Below are positions 45,264 through 58,039 of a DNA stretch of 64,000 bases, piece after piece. Source of the DNA: Saturnia japonica (taxonomy: Eukaryota; Arthropoda; Insecta; Lepidoptera; Saturniidae); contig CM065325.1 in assembly GCA_033032175.1 (NCBI GenBank), positions 15,094,930-15,158,929 on the forward strand, read 5' to 3'. The position numbers and the translations under genes were made by a program. The stretch's first letter is position 1. Every line of letters starts with the position of its first letter. The notes under the pieces were generated by a model. The model was not told where the DNA came from and did no database searches. It saw only the letters and a list, made by a program, of their open reading frames with translations.

Positions 45264-46197
45264 TCAATCGAAGTATGTACCATTATTATCTATAAACTTT
45301 CACCATTTTATATGTAGTTCAATGGTTCTATTGCTGAAAAAATTATGGGAGAGAGAATTAAGAAAATCTTTGAAAGCGGTTTAAAGAGCCTCAACGGAAT
45401 TGTTTTTTTTTTTCTTGCAAGAAATTGTACAAATTCCGAAAAAAAGTGGTAATTTCTTGAAGTAAGATCCGGGGAGTGTGGTGGGTATCGGAGTCATTTC
45501 CAACTGCAGTTCCTCTAATTTAGCGATCGTCTGTCGTGAAGTACTGTGTCTAGCGTTGCCCTGATCAGAGAGATTGACCAGTTTCGATTGTTTAACGGCT
45601 AGGTTTTCCATCATGGGTTTGCTGTTATCGTCTGGCCATATCTTAAGAAGATCTTGTGTCTGACAACAGAACTATTCCACCAAACACTCACCAGTACCTT
45701 CTTCAGAGTCAACTTTTGCTTGAGACAGGATTTGGCCGGTTTCCCTGGGTTCAACCACTGTGATGAGCGTTTCCGATTGTCGTAAAGGATCCATTTTTCG
45801 TCACAAGTAACAAGACTATTCAAAATCCCCTCGTTACTGTGACGGTTAAATAATGTAACACAGTACTCAATGCGTGTTTGTTGGTGTGCTTCAGTCAATT
45901 CATGCGGTACCCATTTCTCGAGCTTTTTCACTTTTCCACTTTGTTACAAGTGAATTAAAATGTTTATATCATTGTCAATAACTCTGACGTGATTTGCGAT
46001 GGATGCAGGGCCGTACACGGGGTTTGTTTCGTAGGTCAAAATTTCCACAACGAAAACGTTGGAAACAAAAAAGTAACCGTGCTTTCTTTTACAATAACTT
46101 CCCCATATATATCATTTATTCTTCGAGGTGTATCTGCAGCGGTGATGCCACAGTGAAATTCACATTCGTAAGTAACGCGATATTTTAAGTTTTCCAT
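45264..46197 (-). pseudogene. Mariner transposase pseudogene (cecropia-type)
   Basis: The minus strand from ATG 46197 reads MENLKYRVTYECEFHCGITA and ADTPRRINDIYG (helix-turn-helix start), then KKLEKWVPHELTEAHQQTRI, TCDEKWILYDNRKRSSQWL (first catalytic Asp region kept), VSVWWNSSVV, GNARHSTSRQTIAKLEELQL and FIDNNGTYFD before a stop at 45264. The second catalytic motif (normally HDNARPH) is altered to DQGNARHS and the third (PPYSPDL...DYH) is unreadable. Frameshifts near 45612 and 45940. A candidate terminal repeat lies near 46346-46382 (GCCAATTTCACATGTAAGGA); no left partner found. Confidence 0.85.
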
Positions 46198-46382
46198 TTT
46201 GTGAAAAGAACGATGTCAAAGTAAATCCAAATAGTGCGAAAACAAATGATTCACTAACTTCGAAACACAAATACACAAGCCCAAATGTCTATAAATATAT
46301 TTGTAATTCCTAGGCAAACGATAGATATTTGAGATCAAAATGGCCAATTCAATAAAACGCCAATTTCACATGTAAGGACCTA

Positions 46383-47002
46383 ATATGGTATCAGAAATAT
46401 GTGATGACAAAAATAGGTTTTAAATTATTGTCCAAAGGTCAATCACGGAGTAAATATGTCACTATCTGATGGAATTAAAAAAATGATCTTCCAGAAGTCA
46501 GGATGAGTTAGGGGTTTTAACAAATGACTTCTAGGCCGCACCTGGCAACGCGGAACTTCTGAAAAATTCACAAAACCCGTCACTCAAGTGAGATGATGAG
46601 TCGCTGTAACTTTGTTATTACTTCATATACAGTAATTTGTCTTCTTCGGAGGTTTTGTCATTATCTTGAGTGGCGGGCTCTTGGCCTAAATATGCCTTTG
46701 TTATATAAGGCCGCCTCTAAACATTGCTATTAATAAACAGGGACTTTAGGTCCAACCGCTAAAACATACCTTTTCAAAATATATAAAAGTATTTTATTCT
46801 ATAGTTCTGTCATTACAGGTTATTTTATTTCAAAATTTTTAAAATAAAATACATGTAGGTATATTATAAATGCCTATGTATATGAATACTGCTTTAAAAA
46901 CATTGTCGGTCTGTCTTTCTTTCTGGGTTTAATTGAATGTTAATAATTTTAATTAGATTATAATAAATTTTAGATATAGAACGTTAAATTATTCTTATAG
47001 TA
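46383..47002. other. Intronic stretch, nothing recognised
   Basis: No supported feature. Confidence 0.4.
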
Positions 47003-47710
47003 GTTCGGCATAATAACGGTATTTTCCAAACACAACGACGACCACCGAGAGATCGTAATCCAACGACGGTCGCCGCTGTTATTCCTGCCTGCATAAATAT
47101 AAACATCTGGGCGACAGAGCCGTGCTCGGTACCTTATAAGCAAAAAAAGGAAAACACCTATATAGGTAAACTTGGGACGTAAAACATATCTATATGTATA
47201 GAAAACACTCACATACGAGCGCTTTCCTTAAGATTTTTTTTTCTTCCGCGTTATCTATGAAAAGTTACTAGATTTCAAAAGTGACGTCGAACGGAACAGA
47301 AAACTCTTTTATAAATAATTTATTTTGTATAATTTTAAGAATAAAATTACTTGAAATAAAGCCTTTAAATGTTGTTTCCTATATTTACAGAGAAATTAAA
47401 TTACGTCTTTGTTTCATTTTCCCTGACAATTCAAAAGTATAATATCATTATACATATATACAAGAATTGCTCACTTAATAGTTTAAGATTATTTATGCAC
47501 AGACTGATCCCGAAATGCGATCGCAAAAGTAAGTATCTATGACGGACTTTTCATCACAATATGCATGCTGGTGATCGCGACACAGTCAGACAAAACAGCC
47601 CTACCACCTCGTTATCGTCATTTCTTTGTTCGTTGGTCAGCTGGGTGCATTACGTGCAGGTGAGGTATGCTTGGGCGTCTCAGCGAAAGATGTAATTCGA
47701 CACACCCCAC
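47003..47710 (-). repeat. Repeat D, long copy interrupted by repeat I sequence
   Basis: Tail side 47003-47106 (plus text AACGACGACCACCGAGAGAT, CCTGCCTGCATAAATATAAA) and body side 47493-47710 (TGATCCCGAAATGCGATCG, AAAACAGCCCTACCACCTCG, TGAGGTATGCTTGGGCGTCT) match consecutive parts of 26275-26640 in reverse. The ~385 bp between carries repeat I text (GGGCGACAGAGCCGTGCTCG, ACAAGAATTGCTCACTTAAT). Confidence 0.65.
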
Positions 47711-48544
47711 ACCTTAAATAAAAGATATTTTATTAATTACTACAGTAATGTAAAAAAAGTGTGTAGTTAAAAAAAATATCAAAAACACGCTGTTATCACG
47801 TACTAAAAATTATAAAATATCTCCTGGTTCTATCACCAGATCCTTGTTACCAAGCCTCGTCAAAACAAACCATATGAACCTAAACTCGAGGGCTTTGCTA
47901 GAAGCCACTGAAGAGTTTAACTATGTCTGGCTCCATTATCAGATTAGTTCTAAGATACCAAGTTACAATTTGTTATCCGAATTACATTTAAATACAAAGT
48001 TTTATTTCGATACAACTATCAAAAATAGATTAAAATTGACTTCTATGATTTGATCAATTTGTTTATTAGTTAGTTACAAGAAGTGAAGTTAATAAAAGCG
48101 TGATAAAAATTCAACTCGACTACAGAATTTATGACAATATTATCATTCATTAAAATATCCGAAACTCCTTTAGAAGCTATAACAATATATAAGCAAAGCA
48201 TAAGTTGATACGCAATGTTACCCTCAAGCAAGAAAGCTTTGCATTTACAAAGCGTAGCAAAACCGTGTTAATTAATTAGGAAGTGCGCGTCAGCATTTGA
48301 TCCGTACTTAATTAATGACTCCCAGTTATAAATGGAATATGTCGGTTGCACTGTATTTCTACGTGTTGCCATTTGTTGTATATTTTTTCTCAGTTTAAGA
48401 AAGCTTTCACACAGAAACGGTTTAGGCTGAGTTGAGAGAAAGAAAGAAAAACGTTTATTGCTGCCGCAAATTCTAAAGAATATACAAAAGAAAGAAAATC
48501 ATAACCTATTTATTTATTATCTGCTAAAATTACCCTTTTTTCGA
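47711..48544. other. Intronic stretch, nothing recognised
   Basis: No supported feature. Confidence 0.4.
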
Positions 48545-48785
48545 TCTGACCTTACTGTTAACTTGAGAAGCCCTTTCCAAAAACAAAGCCCCTGATGGCT
48601 TTTACAGATTTACAGGGCTTGGGGGCGAGCGCGTTAGAAATTAGAAGGGATTTAGAAGAAATCACTAGACAATATTTTTATCGGGTCGCCAGATGGTCAC
48701 ATCGCGGTATCTCATGGCTCGTTCGCGCCTCGCTGCTAACTGTAATAGACATAGATAGACCCGAGCCGAGTGTTGAATTATTTTA
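48545..48785 (+). repeat. Repeat F, copy 4, with GC-rich extension
   Basis: TTACTGTTAACTTGAGAAGC, then CCCTGATGGCTTTTACAGAT matches the F block. A 63-codon open frame (48595-48786) follows through GGGCTTGGGGGCGAGCG; no domain recognised. Confidence 0.45.
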
Positions 48786-49074
48786 ATTTTGCATTATGTG
48801 TCTCAAAATATGCGTCCAAATAACATGCTATAAAAGACAAAGTTTATCTTCATTAAATTGTCTTTATAACTAAGTAACTTTCGTTCGTAAGGATTAATAT
48901 GCCATGCTTAAAAATTATGCACATAAATTAGTTTTTTATCTTTTAAAATAAAATTGCAAATTACCTTATTGTGGCTTATGTATAAGAAATAGATATATGA
49001 TATCGCTGACTATTTTTTAGATATACTAATGGTTAACAAACAAACTTTATTGTATTAGTATATATAGATTTAAC
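48786..49074. other. AT-rich stretch, nothing recognised
   Basis: No supported feature. Confidence 0.4.
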
Positions 49075-49275
49075 ATGTTTAAAAACAAATTCGTCATAGT
49101 GACCTTCTTTTGCGTATCGTATTTCGGGGTCAACCTGTGCAGTTACATTTATGTGCAGGCTGGAATAACAGCGGTGAATGTCGATGGATTAAGATTTTTC
49201 GGTGGTCGCCGTCATGTTGTGCTAACCATCACAAATAATACCGTCAATGTGCCGAGCTATTATTAACAAAAACAG
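49075..49275 (+). repeat. Repeat D copy
   Basis: CGTCATAGTGACCTTCTTTT, TATTTCGGGGTCAACCTGTG, TTTTTCGGTGGTCGCCGTCA and CCGTCAATGTGCCGAGCTAT, then an A-rich end. Confidence 0.65.
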
Positions 49276-50476
49276 AGCCAGCCGTAAGGACTGCCGACTG
49301 AAGTGAAAACTCCCTTTTGTATTTTTTCACATGGTTTTACGCATCCAAAAAGTCACGCATATGATAAGTATATACAATGTATTAGTGTATATATGCGTAT
49401 ACATAGCATAGCGTATACAAGCGCAATACGTCACGTGCATGTTGATGTCATCGGTTAATCGTAAGTCACTCGAACCCATTAGTTTTTCCATTAAAAAAAA
49501 ATTATTCAACGCGACTAATGAAGTTTCCACTTCAAAACTAAATGTTTTAGCAAAGTTTCTTTTAACTTAATTGTATATGTTCATAATTTTTTGGACAATG
49601 AGAACATATTGCTATATCTTACCGGGAAACAATCTTTTTACTATTTATTCAAGCTAGCGATCGCCCTAAGGTCGAAATTCGACCAGCGACGTTTTGATCA
49701 TAGACTATTTTCTGTTTGAAATTTACAGTAGGTATTTAAAAACAATGAATATAATCTACATCATTTGCTGTCACTTTTCGTTGAGTGACAGTGTGAATAT
49801 TTTAGGAGGTCTATGTTCAATGGCACTGGTCGTGTTTGGATTTGCAGTATTAATTTATTTTATTTAATATAATTATTAGTAACAGATATTATAGATAAAT
49901 TTTAGCTTTCTGCACTCCTTCTCCATATAAAGTTTAACCATGCCAATCTCAGTCTTCCGTGCACGCAATACGTTTAAAAAAGTACCGAAAGCTTTTGCTT
50001 TGCGTATTATAGATATTTCATCAGTAGAAAGAAACTCAAAAGTAAGGTTAGAATTTTAAGCGGAAGAACAAAAAATATAATATGTTGTACATAGAACTAA
50101 AGGTAGAGAGAGACCTCATATGTTGTAAATAAGTTTCAAGCGTTATACATTACTAACAGCCGGTAATACACTTGCCTTGGTCTACGCAACACGCCGCGCG
50201 CCGCGGTGCCAATAAAATACAGAACCTAGATTGTGCGTCGTTCACCTCACGTACATTCATCGATAAATTTCATAAGTATTTTTTTTTTGTTACACACCTT
50301 TGTGGCGTTTAGTATATGGTAAAATTAAAAGCTGCGCGCGCATTGTGTGACGGAAGTGCGATATTATGAAATCAGACTACAATGATTAGTTATATGGATA
50401 ATATGGTATAATATGAGTTCATTTTAAGTAGACTTTTATTTTTTCAATAGTGGTACAACAATTACAAAATTTTAAA
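49276..50476. other. Intronic stretch, nothing firmly recognised
   Basis: A GC-rich word GCCGCGCGCCGCGGTGCC lies near 50191-50210. No gene or repeat family assigned. Confidence 0.35.
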
Positions 50477-50998
50477 GTAGCTCTGCCCGCGGGTTTGCTC
50501 GGGGCCACTACAGAATGCGGTCGATCGGGCACACGCGCGAATCGTACTACTCCCTCGTATCTCGTTAATTTTTTAAAGATAAAAATACTTATTGCTGACT
50601 TCTTGTAGGTCGTTTTAATGTCTACAATTATGCAGTACACTCATTTGGCATATCTCTTTTAATGTACTCAGCGTAAGACATTTATGTGCACGAATTAATT
50701 CACCATGGCCAGTTTTATTTTATTTGAGCGGTACTCTAAACCATTTTCTAAAATAAAAGTAGCCTAAGTTACTCCTTATAGCACTAGCTATATGCAAGTG
50801 AGTGAAAGTTCCGTCAAAATCAGTCCTAACCGTTTCAGAGATTACAAAGAACAAACAAAAAAATAAACAAGAACTTAAAAAAATTGTGTTTTGTTATAAG
50901 CACCGTATATCCTCGTACTTATAAATGCATTTAGTAAAAAATTGTTAATTTGACATTAAAAACAGACCCTTAAATTTGATGAATTGTGTTGATAAAAT
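50477..50998 (-). repeat. Helitron-like non-autonomous repeat, second copy
   Basis: TCTGCCCGCGGGTTTGCTCG, TACTCAGCGTAAGACATTTA, AAAATAAAAGTAGCCTAAGT and GTCAAAATCAGTCCTAACCG align with 44572-45058 in the same orientation. Confidence 0.65.
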
Positions 50999-53245
50999 AA
51001 TAAACACATGACACAGAACCTAATCGCTATGATGGATTTTATATTAAACATTATACATCATTCGGGTATTGGCGGTTCAGCGCGGAACAGTGTGTCTCTT
51101 CCAGCACGCTTAAAAGAACAAAAGTAAAATTGATACTTGTCATAAAAAAAAACACAAACAAAAAGTAAAAACAAAAAAATCTTAATAACCATAAAATATT
51201 AAAAACAAAACGGAGGAAAAGAAACGATGTGACAACAAGATTTGGGATCAGCTTTAGTCGCTTGTGACGAAAGTCATCAGACGATGTTGTTTTTCAGCCA
51301 AACCTTCGGATTTAGCCGGCAATCATTTGAATAATCACATTTAAGTACTATTCACATTACTAAGACCTACTCCCTAGTTTGTTATTCGACTGTGTATAAT
51401 AAATTAAGTATATTTAGGTGCAATTGTGAAGGTCTTTGTATGGACCTTTGGACCTCTGGACGTGTATGGAATTCGCCAACACTTCGTTTACTCCAAAATC
51501 TTACCACATCAATTGGATTTAGGTGAAAACCCTTAAATACTAGTTCTATGTCTAAAAATCCAAAAAGCCTAGGTTTCGTGTGAAGATTCTAGAAAAATAT
51601 GTTAAAATGTATTATGTTTATCTGCAAAAATTTAATATGGAATAATATTCAAACAATTGCATACTACTAAAGTAAAAAAAAGTTTTAATAAAAGTAAATT
51701 AAATTTTGCTTAAAAATTAGCTGTCCACGTTTATATACCAAGTAATTTATTACAGGCGGAAAGCATTTTTCAAAACATCAAAACAAAACGAAAGAATCTA
51801 GACAGTTTGACAGACTACGTTTTCGCGCCAAGTCTTCCCTAATTTGGTTTAATTTCGCCTGAACTACAATAATTAGGTCAAAGTTTCTTAGAGGCTCGGA
51901 TCCTTTAAGCTGTCTTGACGTCTCGGGCGAGGCGATAATGTAGAAGAGATGGTCTCGCTAACCACTTGAGATTATAACTCAAGGAAATTGGGAAATGATT
52001 GAGAAAAAATATCATGCTTCGTAGCGGGAAATTACTTTTGATGTTTGCGTAATTATTTTTATCGTGAAAAAATGTTTTTGTGTACATTTTATTCGATGGA
52101 TATAAAAACTTTTGATTTTAATTGTGGTAATATAAGTCACGAGTTAGATTACTTAATAGCAATTTTATTATTTTTGAAGTGAAAACTTCTTTAGCCGCGT
52201 TGAGCGATTTTTGGTAGGGGAAATACTTATATACTTATGTATACGCATATTTACATTAATAAATTGTATAAACTCGACTGTATCATATGCGTGTTTGACT
52301 GTTTGGATTGGTAAAATCTTGTTATTTCGCGTCACCTACATGCTCAGCAATAATTCAGACTATAATTGATTAAAAAATTAAAAAAAGAACACAGTTATTC
52401 TATGGTTTTGATATATAAACGCCAATATCATGGAAGTTAAGGATCTAAATTATTGATTCAAGAGTTAACATTGGCTTATGAGCTTCCGTACACTTTAGCT
52501 GCCGCGAAACACCGTATAGACCGAAAGATTTTACCTTGAGCCATCCTCGTCCCCATAAACATGTATTGACTGATATTTGGGCCTGGCTACACGGGCCGTT
52601 GTCACAAGGCAAATTATTTATTTGGGGTGTTTTCGTTACTTAAGATATGTTCGAGTATCTATTCTCGTCTTGTTATGTTCTGGCACACTACACACTATAT
52701 CCACTGTAATATTCATCAATCGTAGTCGAGGCTTAAGCTTCTCTATCATCAAAATGCTGGAGATAGTTTAAGATAATCATCTTGATTGTGAGTTGTCATC
52801 ATAAGTCGAAAGACGTTCGCTGCTAGATAAAAGTCTCGACCAAAGATCGCCAATCCTACAATGATGGTAAATTTTGTAATACGCATCTGTCTAGAATTAT
52901 AAAGCTCGTATTAGTATTTTCTAGAAGTTTCTTACTTCTTGCCATATAGATTGCTAACTCAGTCAATGTCAGGTGTAATAATTATAGAACGTTAGCCTAT
53001 TATATTACAGAGGAAAGAAGGAAACCTTATCATTTTTAAGTTTTATTTTATGGCAAGTAAAGTTATCGCTTATCACGTCACATTTCATTTTTTGCTTTAT
53101 GTAACCCTTATGCTTAATTCGCTACTTGACTTATATCAAATTTAGATCAATAAATAAATATTTCCTGTAGTATTTTACAAGAAACAAATATTTATCGATT
53201 TCGGGTAATAAAAGTGAAAGTTAACTACATACTTTCAACTAGCTG
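50999..53245. other. Intronic stretch, nothing recognised
   Basis: No supported gene or repeat family. Confidence 0.4.
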
Positions 53246-53345
53246 TGCCTACGAATTCGTCCGTAGAATTTTCGTGTATGAAAAACAGCAATTAAATAAA
53301 AACCTCCCCTCACCTCAATCTCACTGTACGGTATTTGACCGGTAT
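53246..53345 (-). repeat. Helitron-like 3' end fragment
   Basis: ACTAGCTGTGCCTACGAATT followed by CGTCCGTAGAATTTTCGTGT matches the CTAGCTGTGCCCGCG terminus seen at 57329. Confidence 0.45.
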
Positions 53346-53884
53346 AAGCTTTGAGAATATCAAACTAAAATCATTTCAAATGTTAAACGTCATTTACAAA
53401 AAGTTAATTTTATTTAATAGTGTTATTTCATAAACCGTTAATAATCAGTGAATAATAATGCTTTATAGTATGTCTGTTTAATGTAATTTAATAAAAAATA
53501 TTAATAGTGCAAACACCCGAAAACAACATCTACCGTAGAAAATCGGATCGAATATATTATTTTAATTATTTTAAACATTTAATAATATCGTTAAAATGTA
53601 TCTATAAACATTTAATAATGTACTTACAGAAAATATACTCAAATGTGACAATAATTATCAAATCAATTTCATTATAATTTACCTAAGCCGTAAAGTGCCA
53701 TATATGAATAATGAAAATACATACCTCTTTATTAATTGATTTTATTCAAAATTATGTTAAGATAAAATAATTTGGTATATTTTCATTTTATTTGAGTAAA
53801 TATTTTAAATATATTACAGAGTTACATACAAATAAATTACTTTTTATATGTACATAACCTAAACGCAATTTATAGACCATACAA
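53346..53884. other. Very AT-rich stretch, nothing recognised
   Basis: No supported feature. Confidence 0.4.
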
Positions 53885-54630
53885 ATGTCGGCGGTCATAC
53901 ATAAAAGACGGCCATACTACGCACGACTCCCTCATACAGCCGGCGGCAGCTCGAACCCGGCCTCCCCGAGTTATGTAGGCCCGATACTTCATCTGGGCCC
54001 CAACCTGGACCTAATGCCCATCGATGATTATATTGGCCCCAGGGGGCGGACCGCACCGAGACCCATGAAATAGCAGGGCCTCGGTTTTTTTAATAGCCAC
54101 TCTGAGGCCCAACCTCCTAATACGCCCGATGACTAGGGCCACCCCCCCCCCCCGTTGCCAGACGCTCTACTTCTGGCCAGTTTCCCCCCCTAGCTACGAC
54201 TAGGGTGCCATCGGCGTAGCAGAAGATATGCACTCTCGGAGGGAGTGCGCCACGAAGTACCCAGTAGTAGCCTAAGTTCCACAGGGGTGGTCCCAAGACC
54301 GACCCCTGTGGAACCCCACACCTGACTTGGTACTCGACTATCAGGCCCGGGCTGTCCACGTAGGCAACCCTTTTGTCGTCAAGGTAATCCCCTTACAGCC
54401 GCCGCATGTACGGGGGCACCCCGAAATAACGGAGCGCCTCCCGTATTGCGTCATGCGGCAGGCTGTTAAAAGCGTTGGTGATGTCAAGTGACACCGCCAA
54501 CAGCCTTTCCTCTCGACGCGTAGACCTAAACCAACTAAAGAGGCGTAATGCGAGTTCAAAATTTGAGAACAGACTTTGCTTAAATAGTATTAAGAAAAAA
54601 TTTACACGCTTGACAACGTGAGGCACAACT
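53885..54630 (-). pseudogene. R1-clade-like LINE reverse transcriptase remnant, GC-rich
   Basis: On the minus strand the palm motifs appear in order: LLAVSLDITNAFNSLPHDAI (motif A, near 54510-54450), CGVPQGSVLGPPLWN (motif B, about 54325-54280), HIFCYADGTLVVARG (motif C, about 54230-54180), then, past a shift, GRIRRLGLRVAIKKTEALLF (about 54130-54070). The catalytic YADD box reads YADG, so the second Asp is lost. A frameshift separates motifs A and B (about 54395) and a stop follows near 54020. C-rich run at 54141-54153. Only this ~750-bp core is left. Confidence 0.85.
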
Positions 54631-54949
54631 AATTATATTAAATGCCTTTAAAGTTTATTCAGTAGTATTGAAATGTAAAAAATATAATTATATTTTTATT
54701 TCACTTTTCTACCAACCAGTCCCGACATAAGGCTTCCCACATTCGGTCCACGTACGCGGCATATAACGATGTTTGTAACAACTTGTTCTGTTAAAGGCAA
54801 AAGGTAATACAGCTGGTATGTTATGAAGAAGCCAGCCCTGTGTTATTGAATGTTGATTGCACTCGTATTGCTGACTATACCGAGTAGGGTTGTCACTTTC
54901 ATCTGAAATCTAACATAGGTTAGTTTTAGTTTACTTTCATATTGTATTA
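54631..54949. other. Intronic stretch, nothing recognised
   Basis: No supported feature. Confidence 0.4.
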
Positions 54950-55095
54950 CTGAGGTGAGTGGGACTTCCAGAGCTTCTTGGGGAAGTAAGGTTCAAGGCT
55001 GGCAATGCGCTAATGGGTGACATAAGCGTCAACAGGCTACGATAGTCGCTCACCATCAGGCGAGTCGTATGCATGTTTGTCTTTATAGTTGTATA
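54950..55095 (+). repeat. Repeat L copy
   Basis: GGGACTTCCAGAGCTTCTTG, CAAGGCTGGCAATGCGCTAA, GGCTACGATAGTCGCTCACC and ATCAGGCGAGTCGTATGC match the second half of 8100-8395. Confidence 0.6.
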
Positions 55096-55494
55096 AAAAA
55101 GTAACCTACCTACCTAAAGTGCCTACGTTTAAATATATATTAGATACGCTGATAAACATTTGTAATTGTCATTTAAAACGCGTATTGCAACTTCATAGAT
55201 ATTTAAATGAGACCTGAAAATCTAAACTCTATTCCAATTTTATTCAGTAACAAAAAACTCCACTTCGTATGTATTTTTTCTATTTCACAAAATGCAAAGT
55301 TTTTTAATCCCCTTTTTTATCCAATTTCTTCCAACGTATTCACATTCGTACTATAGTTTGCAATACCTATACATTTAGTGATGTGACACTGTTTGATAGT
55401 ATTTATTTTTTGGTAGTTATTTTTTTTAAATATTTGTTAATTAATCGTCGATAGAACGTAATGGTAAGTTCTATGTTCTATTTAATAGTAAAGG

Positions 55495-55634
55495 TTTTAT
55501 TACCCGACTGCAAAAAAGGAGGGTTATGTTTTTGTATTGTATGTCTATTTCTTTGACACGCTCTGTAACCTAAACGGCTTGATGGATTTTAGCATACGAG
55601 GTGTCGTTAGATTCGTCTTAATTTTGGGAGTGAC
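55495..55634 (+). repeat. Short lepidopteran repeat (GACTGCAAAAAAGGAGGGTT type)
   Basis: CCCGACTGCAAAAAAGGAGG followed by GCTCTGTAACCTAAACGGCT and GGATTTTAGCATACGAGGTG. Similar starts occur in many moth repeats. It joins directly to repeat I. Confidence 0.45.
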
Positions 55635-55830
55635 ATAGGTTATATCTTATTATATTAAGTGAGCATTTCTTGTTTATATATATGTGTGTAATTGGTTTCC
55701 CGGAAACGGCTCCAATGATTTGGATGAAACTCTGTATTTAGATAATGTTTTACATTCCAAGATACCTAGATAGGTGTTTTTTTAAGACACCGAGCAAAGC
55801 TCGGTCTCCCAGATATTAATGTTTATGTAC
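55635..55830 (-). repeat. Repeat I, longest copy
   Basis: The plus text TATTAAGTGAGCATTTCTTG at the left and GACACCGAGCAAAGCTCGGT at the right is the reverse complement of the 41060 copy, with ~100 extra bases between. Confidence 0.6.
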
Positions 55831-56479
55831 GACGTCTGGGAATAAAACAAAAATAAAATCTCAAGTGTTTTAGTTGCAGACGGGGGTTTAAAAAAAAAAT
55901 TGCTTGTTTATTGATTCCCATTCTCATTTAAGGTGTCGAAATATAGAAGCTCGACAAGCCAATATTCGTAGACTTAAAGGTACACAAAGAGCTTTATTTT
56001 AGATAAGTACCTCGCGGAATGTGCGCAATATACAAAAATGCAAAAAACGAACAAAAGTTTATGAGATTAGTAATCGAGGTACGAGACTCAGAGCAGAATA
56101 CCTGGCCAGATGTAAAAAATAAATTTTGAGACAGTAGCCATCGGATAGAAAACGATTGCACGACAAATTATCACTCAATTTTTTAATGATTCTTTCTATG
56201 AAGACTTTTTTTTAGTGCATATGAATATGTACTAATAGAAAGTTATTTTAATCAAATTAATGTTTATTAATTCTACATTAAGTTATTTTACACACTAAAA
56301 AAGTCAGTAAAATTAATTCACATTATACATTCACATCTTTTGATGGTTATTTTTATCGTGTTATGGTTGGCACACAGAGTTGTTTCGGCTTTGTTACTCC
56401 AAAGAATTGCATCTTCTTACGTTCCTATATAAGTACACACATTGTTTTTTATCTGTGTATTACATAATATAAAAGAAAC
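55831..56479. other. Intronic stretch, nothing recognised
   Basis: No supported feature. Confidence 0.4.
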
Positions 56480-56790
56480 TTGGTATCCGCATCTATCTGT
56501 TTGTCCGCTTACTTCTTTTTAACCATGCAATGGATTTTTAGGTTTTCATCATTTAGATAATTTTTACGAAAAGTTTTTATATACAATATATTCCAATTAA
56601 ATTTTTGTTTAATACAGAAAAAACAATGTTTTGTAATCAAGAGTTGCGATCTAAGCACATTTTTCAAGTTATGAACACTACTAATACTAAAGCGATGAAC
56701 TATAAATCAATCGAACATGATTTTTAAACATAAACGACACAACTTTGTAAATTACACCCGTGTGAAGCTGAGGCGGGTCGCTAGTTTTAA
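56480..56790 (+). repeat. Helitron-like repeat with ...GCTAGT end
   Basis: It starts near ACTTGGTATCCGCATCTATC and ends GTGAAGCTGAGGCGGGTCGC then TAGT at 56781-56784. The terminal ~110 bases match 34226-34334. Confidence 0.55.
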
Positions 56791-57324
56791 ATATAAGAAA
56801 CTATTAGTACAATTAGATTATAAAAAAAAAAAACTCATATAAAAGAACAGAATTTTTTATACAAAATATGCACTGGTATTTTATAATAATTAATTGGTGA
56901 ACGAATTATATAAAAATGAAATGTAAACTTTTTTTATTGTAAGACAATAAAAATTCGATTATATTTTTTTTAATTCACATCACTAGACGTAACTAAAGTT
57001 CGGCATAATCTTTGTGCACTTAGTAGATTAACAAACACTATTGGATCTGCCAAAGTGGATTTCGACGCTGACCTCGGTTTGTCGAAATATGTGTTTCATT
57101 TTAAACGAACAATGCGATTTTTATATTGATTCTATTTATTTATTTTGCATCTATGCAAATATATATTTTTTAAATATATGTAAAAGCAAAGTTTAGCTCC
57201 GCTTATTGCCGGGTTGCAAATTAATTGTCATTATGTGTGGAATAAATTATGTTCCACCACAGAACTTTCAAACGATTCTATTTAAAAATAATAATTATTG
57301 CAATCTTATTACGACGAATATTAT
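56791..57324. other. AT-rich stretch, nothing recognised
   Basis: No supported feature. Confidence 0.4.
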
Positions 57325-57530
57325 TATAACTAGCTGTGCCCGCGGATCTGCACAAGTTTGTTACGCAGTCATTATTTACGCCCCGTAATTTTATTTTTAC
57401 TCATATTATTGACATTAATATCAGGTTATCAATTAAGGAATGGCATATATTTCCCGTTTTCTGTGTTTCATCTAAATCAGTTGCGAATTAATAAAAAATG
57501 AAACAATTATTTATATAGACATTAAATTAG
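57325..57530 (-). repeat. Helitron-like 3' end fragment
   Basis: AACTAGCTGTGCCCGCGGAT at 57329-57348 is, on the minus strand, an ATCCGCGGGCACAGCTAGTT terminus typical of the CTAG-ending family. The opposite end is not identified. Confidence 0.5.
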
Positions 57531-57781
57531 CTCTGTCTTATAAAATATCTTGTACGCTAGACGAAATATTCAAAGTCAAAGTCGCCAAACAAGATATTAG
57601 TAAATATGTATTTTGTTTTCTTTGTTTACTACGTAAAAAATATTTACTTTAATATTAAGTCGATTTATAGACGAATTTCTAATTATGTTTAAATACTTTA
57701 CTCGGCCTTCCAAAATAATTATATTGTAGATATAAAAAGTACAACTTATTTAGATTTATTTCACTTTTTTTAACAGTGCCA

Positions 57782-58038
57782 AGTTCTAACTGCCTCATTA
57801 GCCTAGTTGTCGTAAGCGCGACTGCTATGATCGAGGTCCTGGGTTCGATTTCCAGGTCGAGCAAAGTGTTATTGGGTTTTTCTATGAAAATTCTCAGTCG
57901 CAGCTCGGAGTTTGGTTTTGTGTCTGATTAATGTCAATAGGTTCGCTTCTTATTACATGGTACCTAAAAAACATACACGGCGAACTGTGGGTGTACATTA
58001 GTACACCTCTGCCTAAACCTTCGGGGATACAGGCGTGA
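57782..58038 (+). repeat. tRNA-derived SINE B copy
   Basis: TGCCTCATTAGCCTAGTTGT (A box), CTGGGTTCGATTTCCAGGTC (B box), CGCAGCTCGGAGTTTGGTTT, then AGTACACCTCTGCCTAAACC and CAGGCGTGATG. It is co-linear with 34484-34722. Confidence 0.78.
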
Positions 58039-58039
58039 T

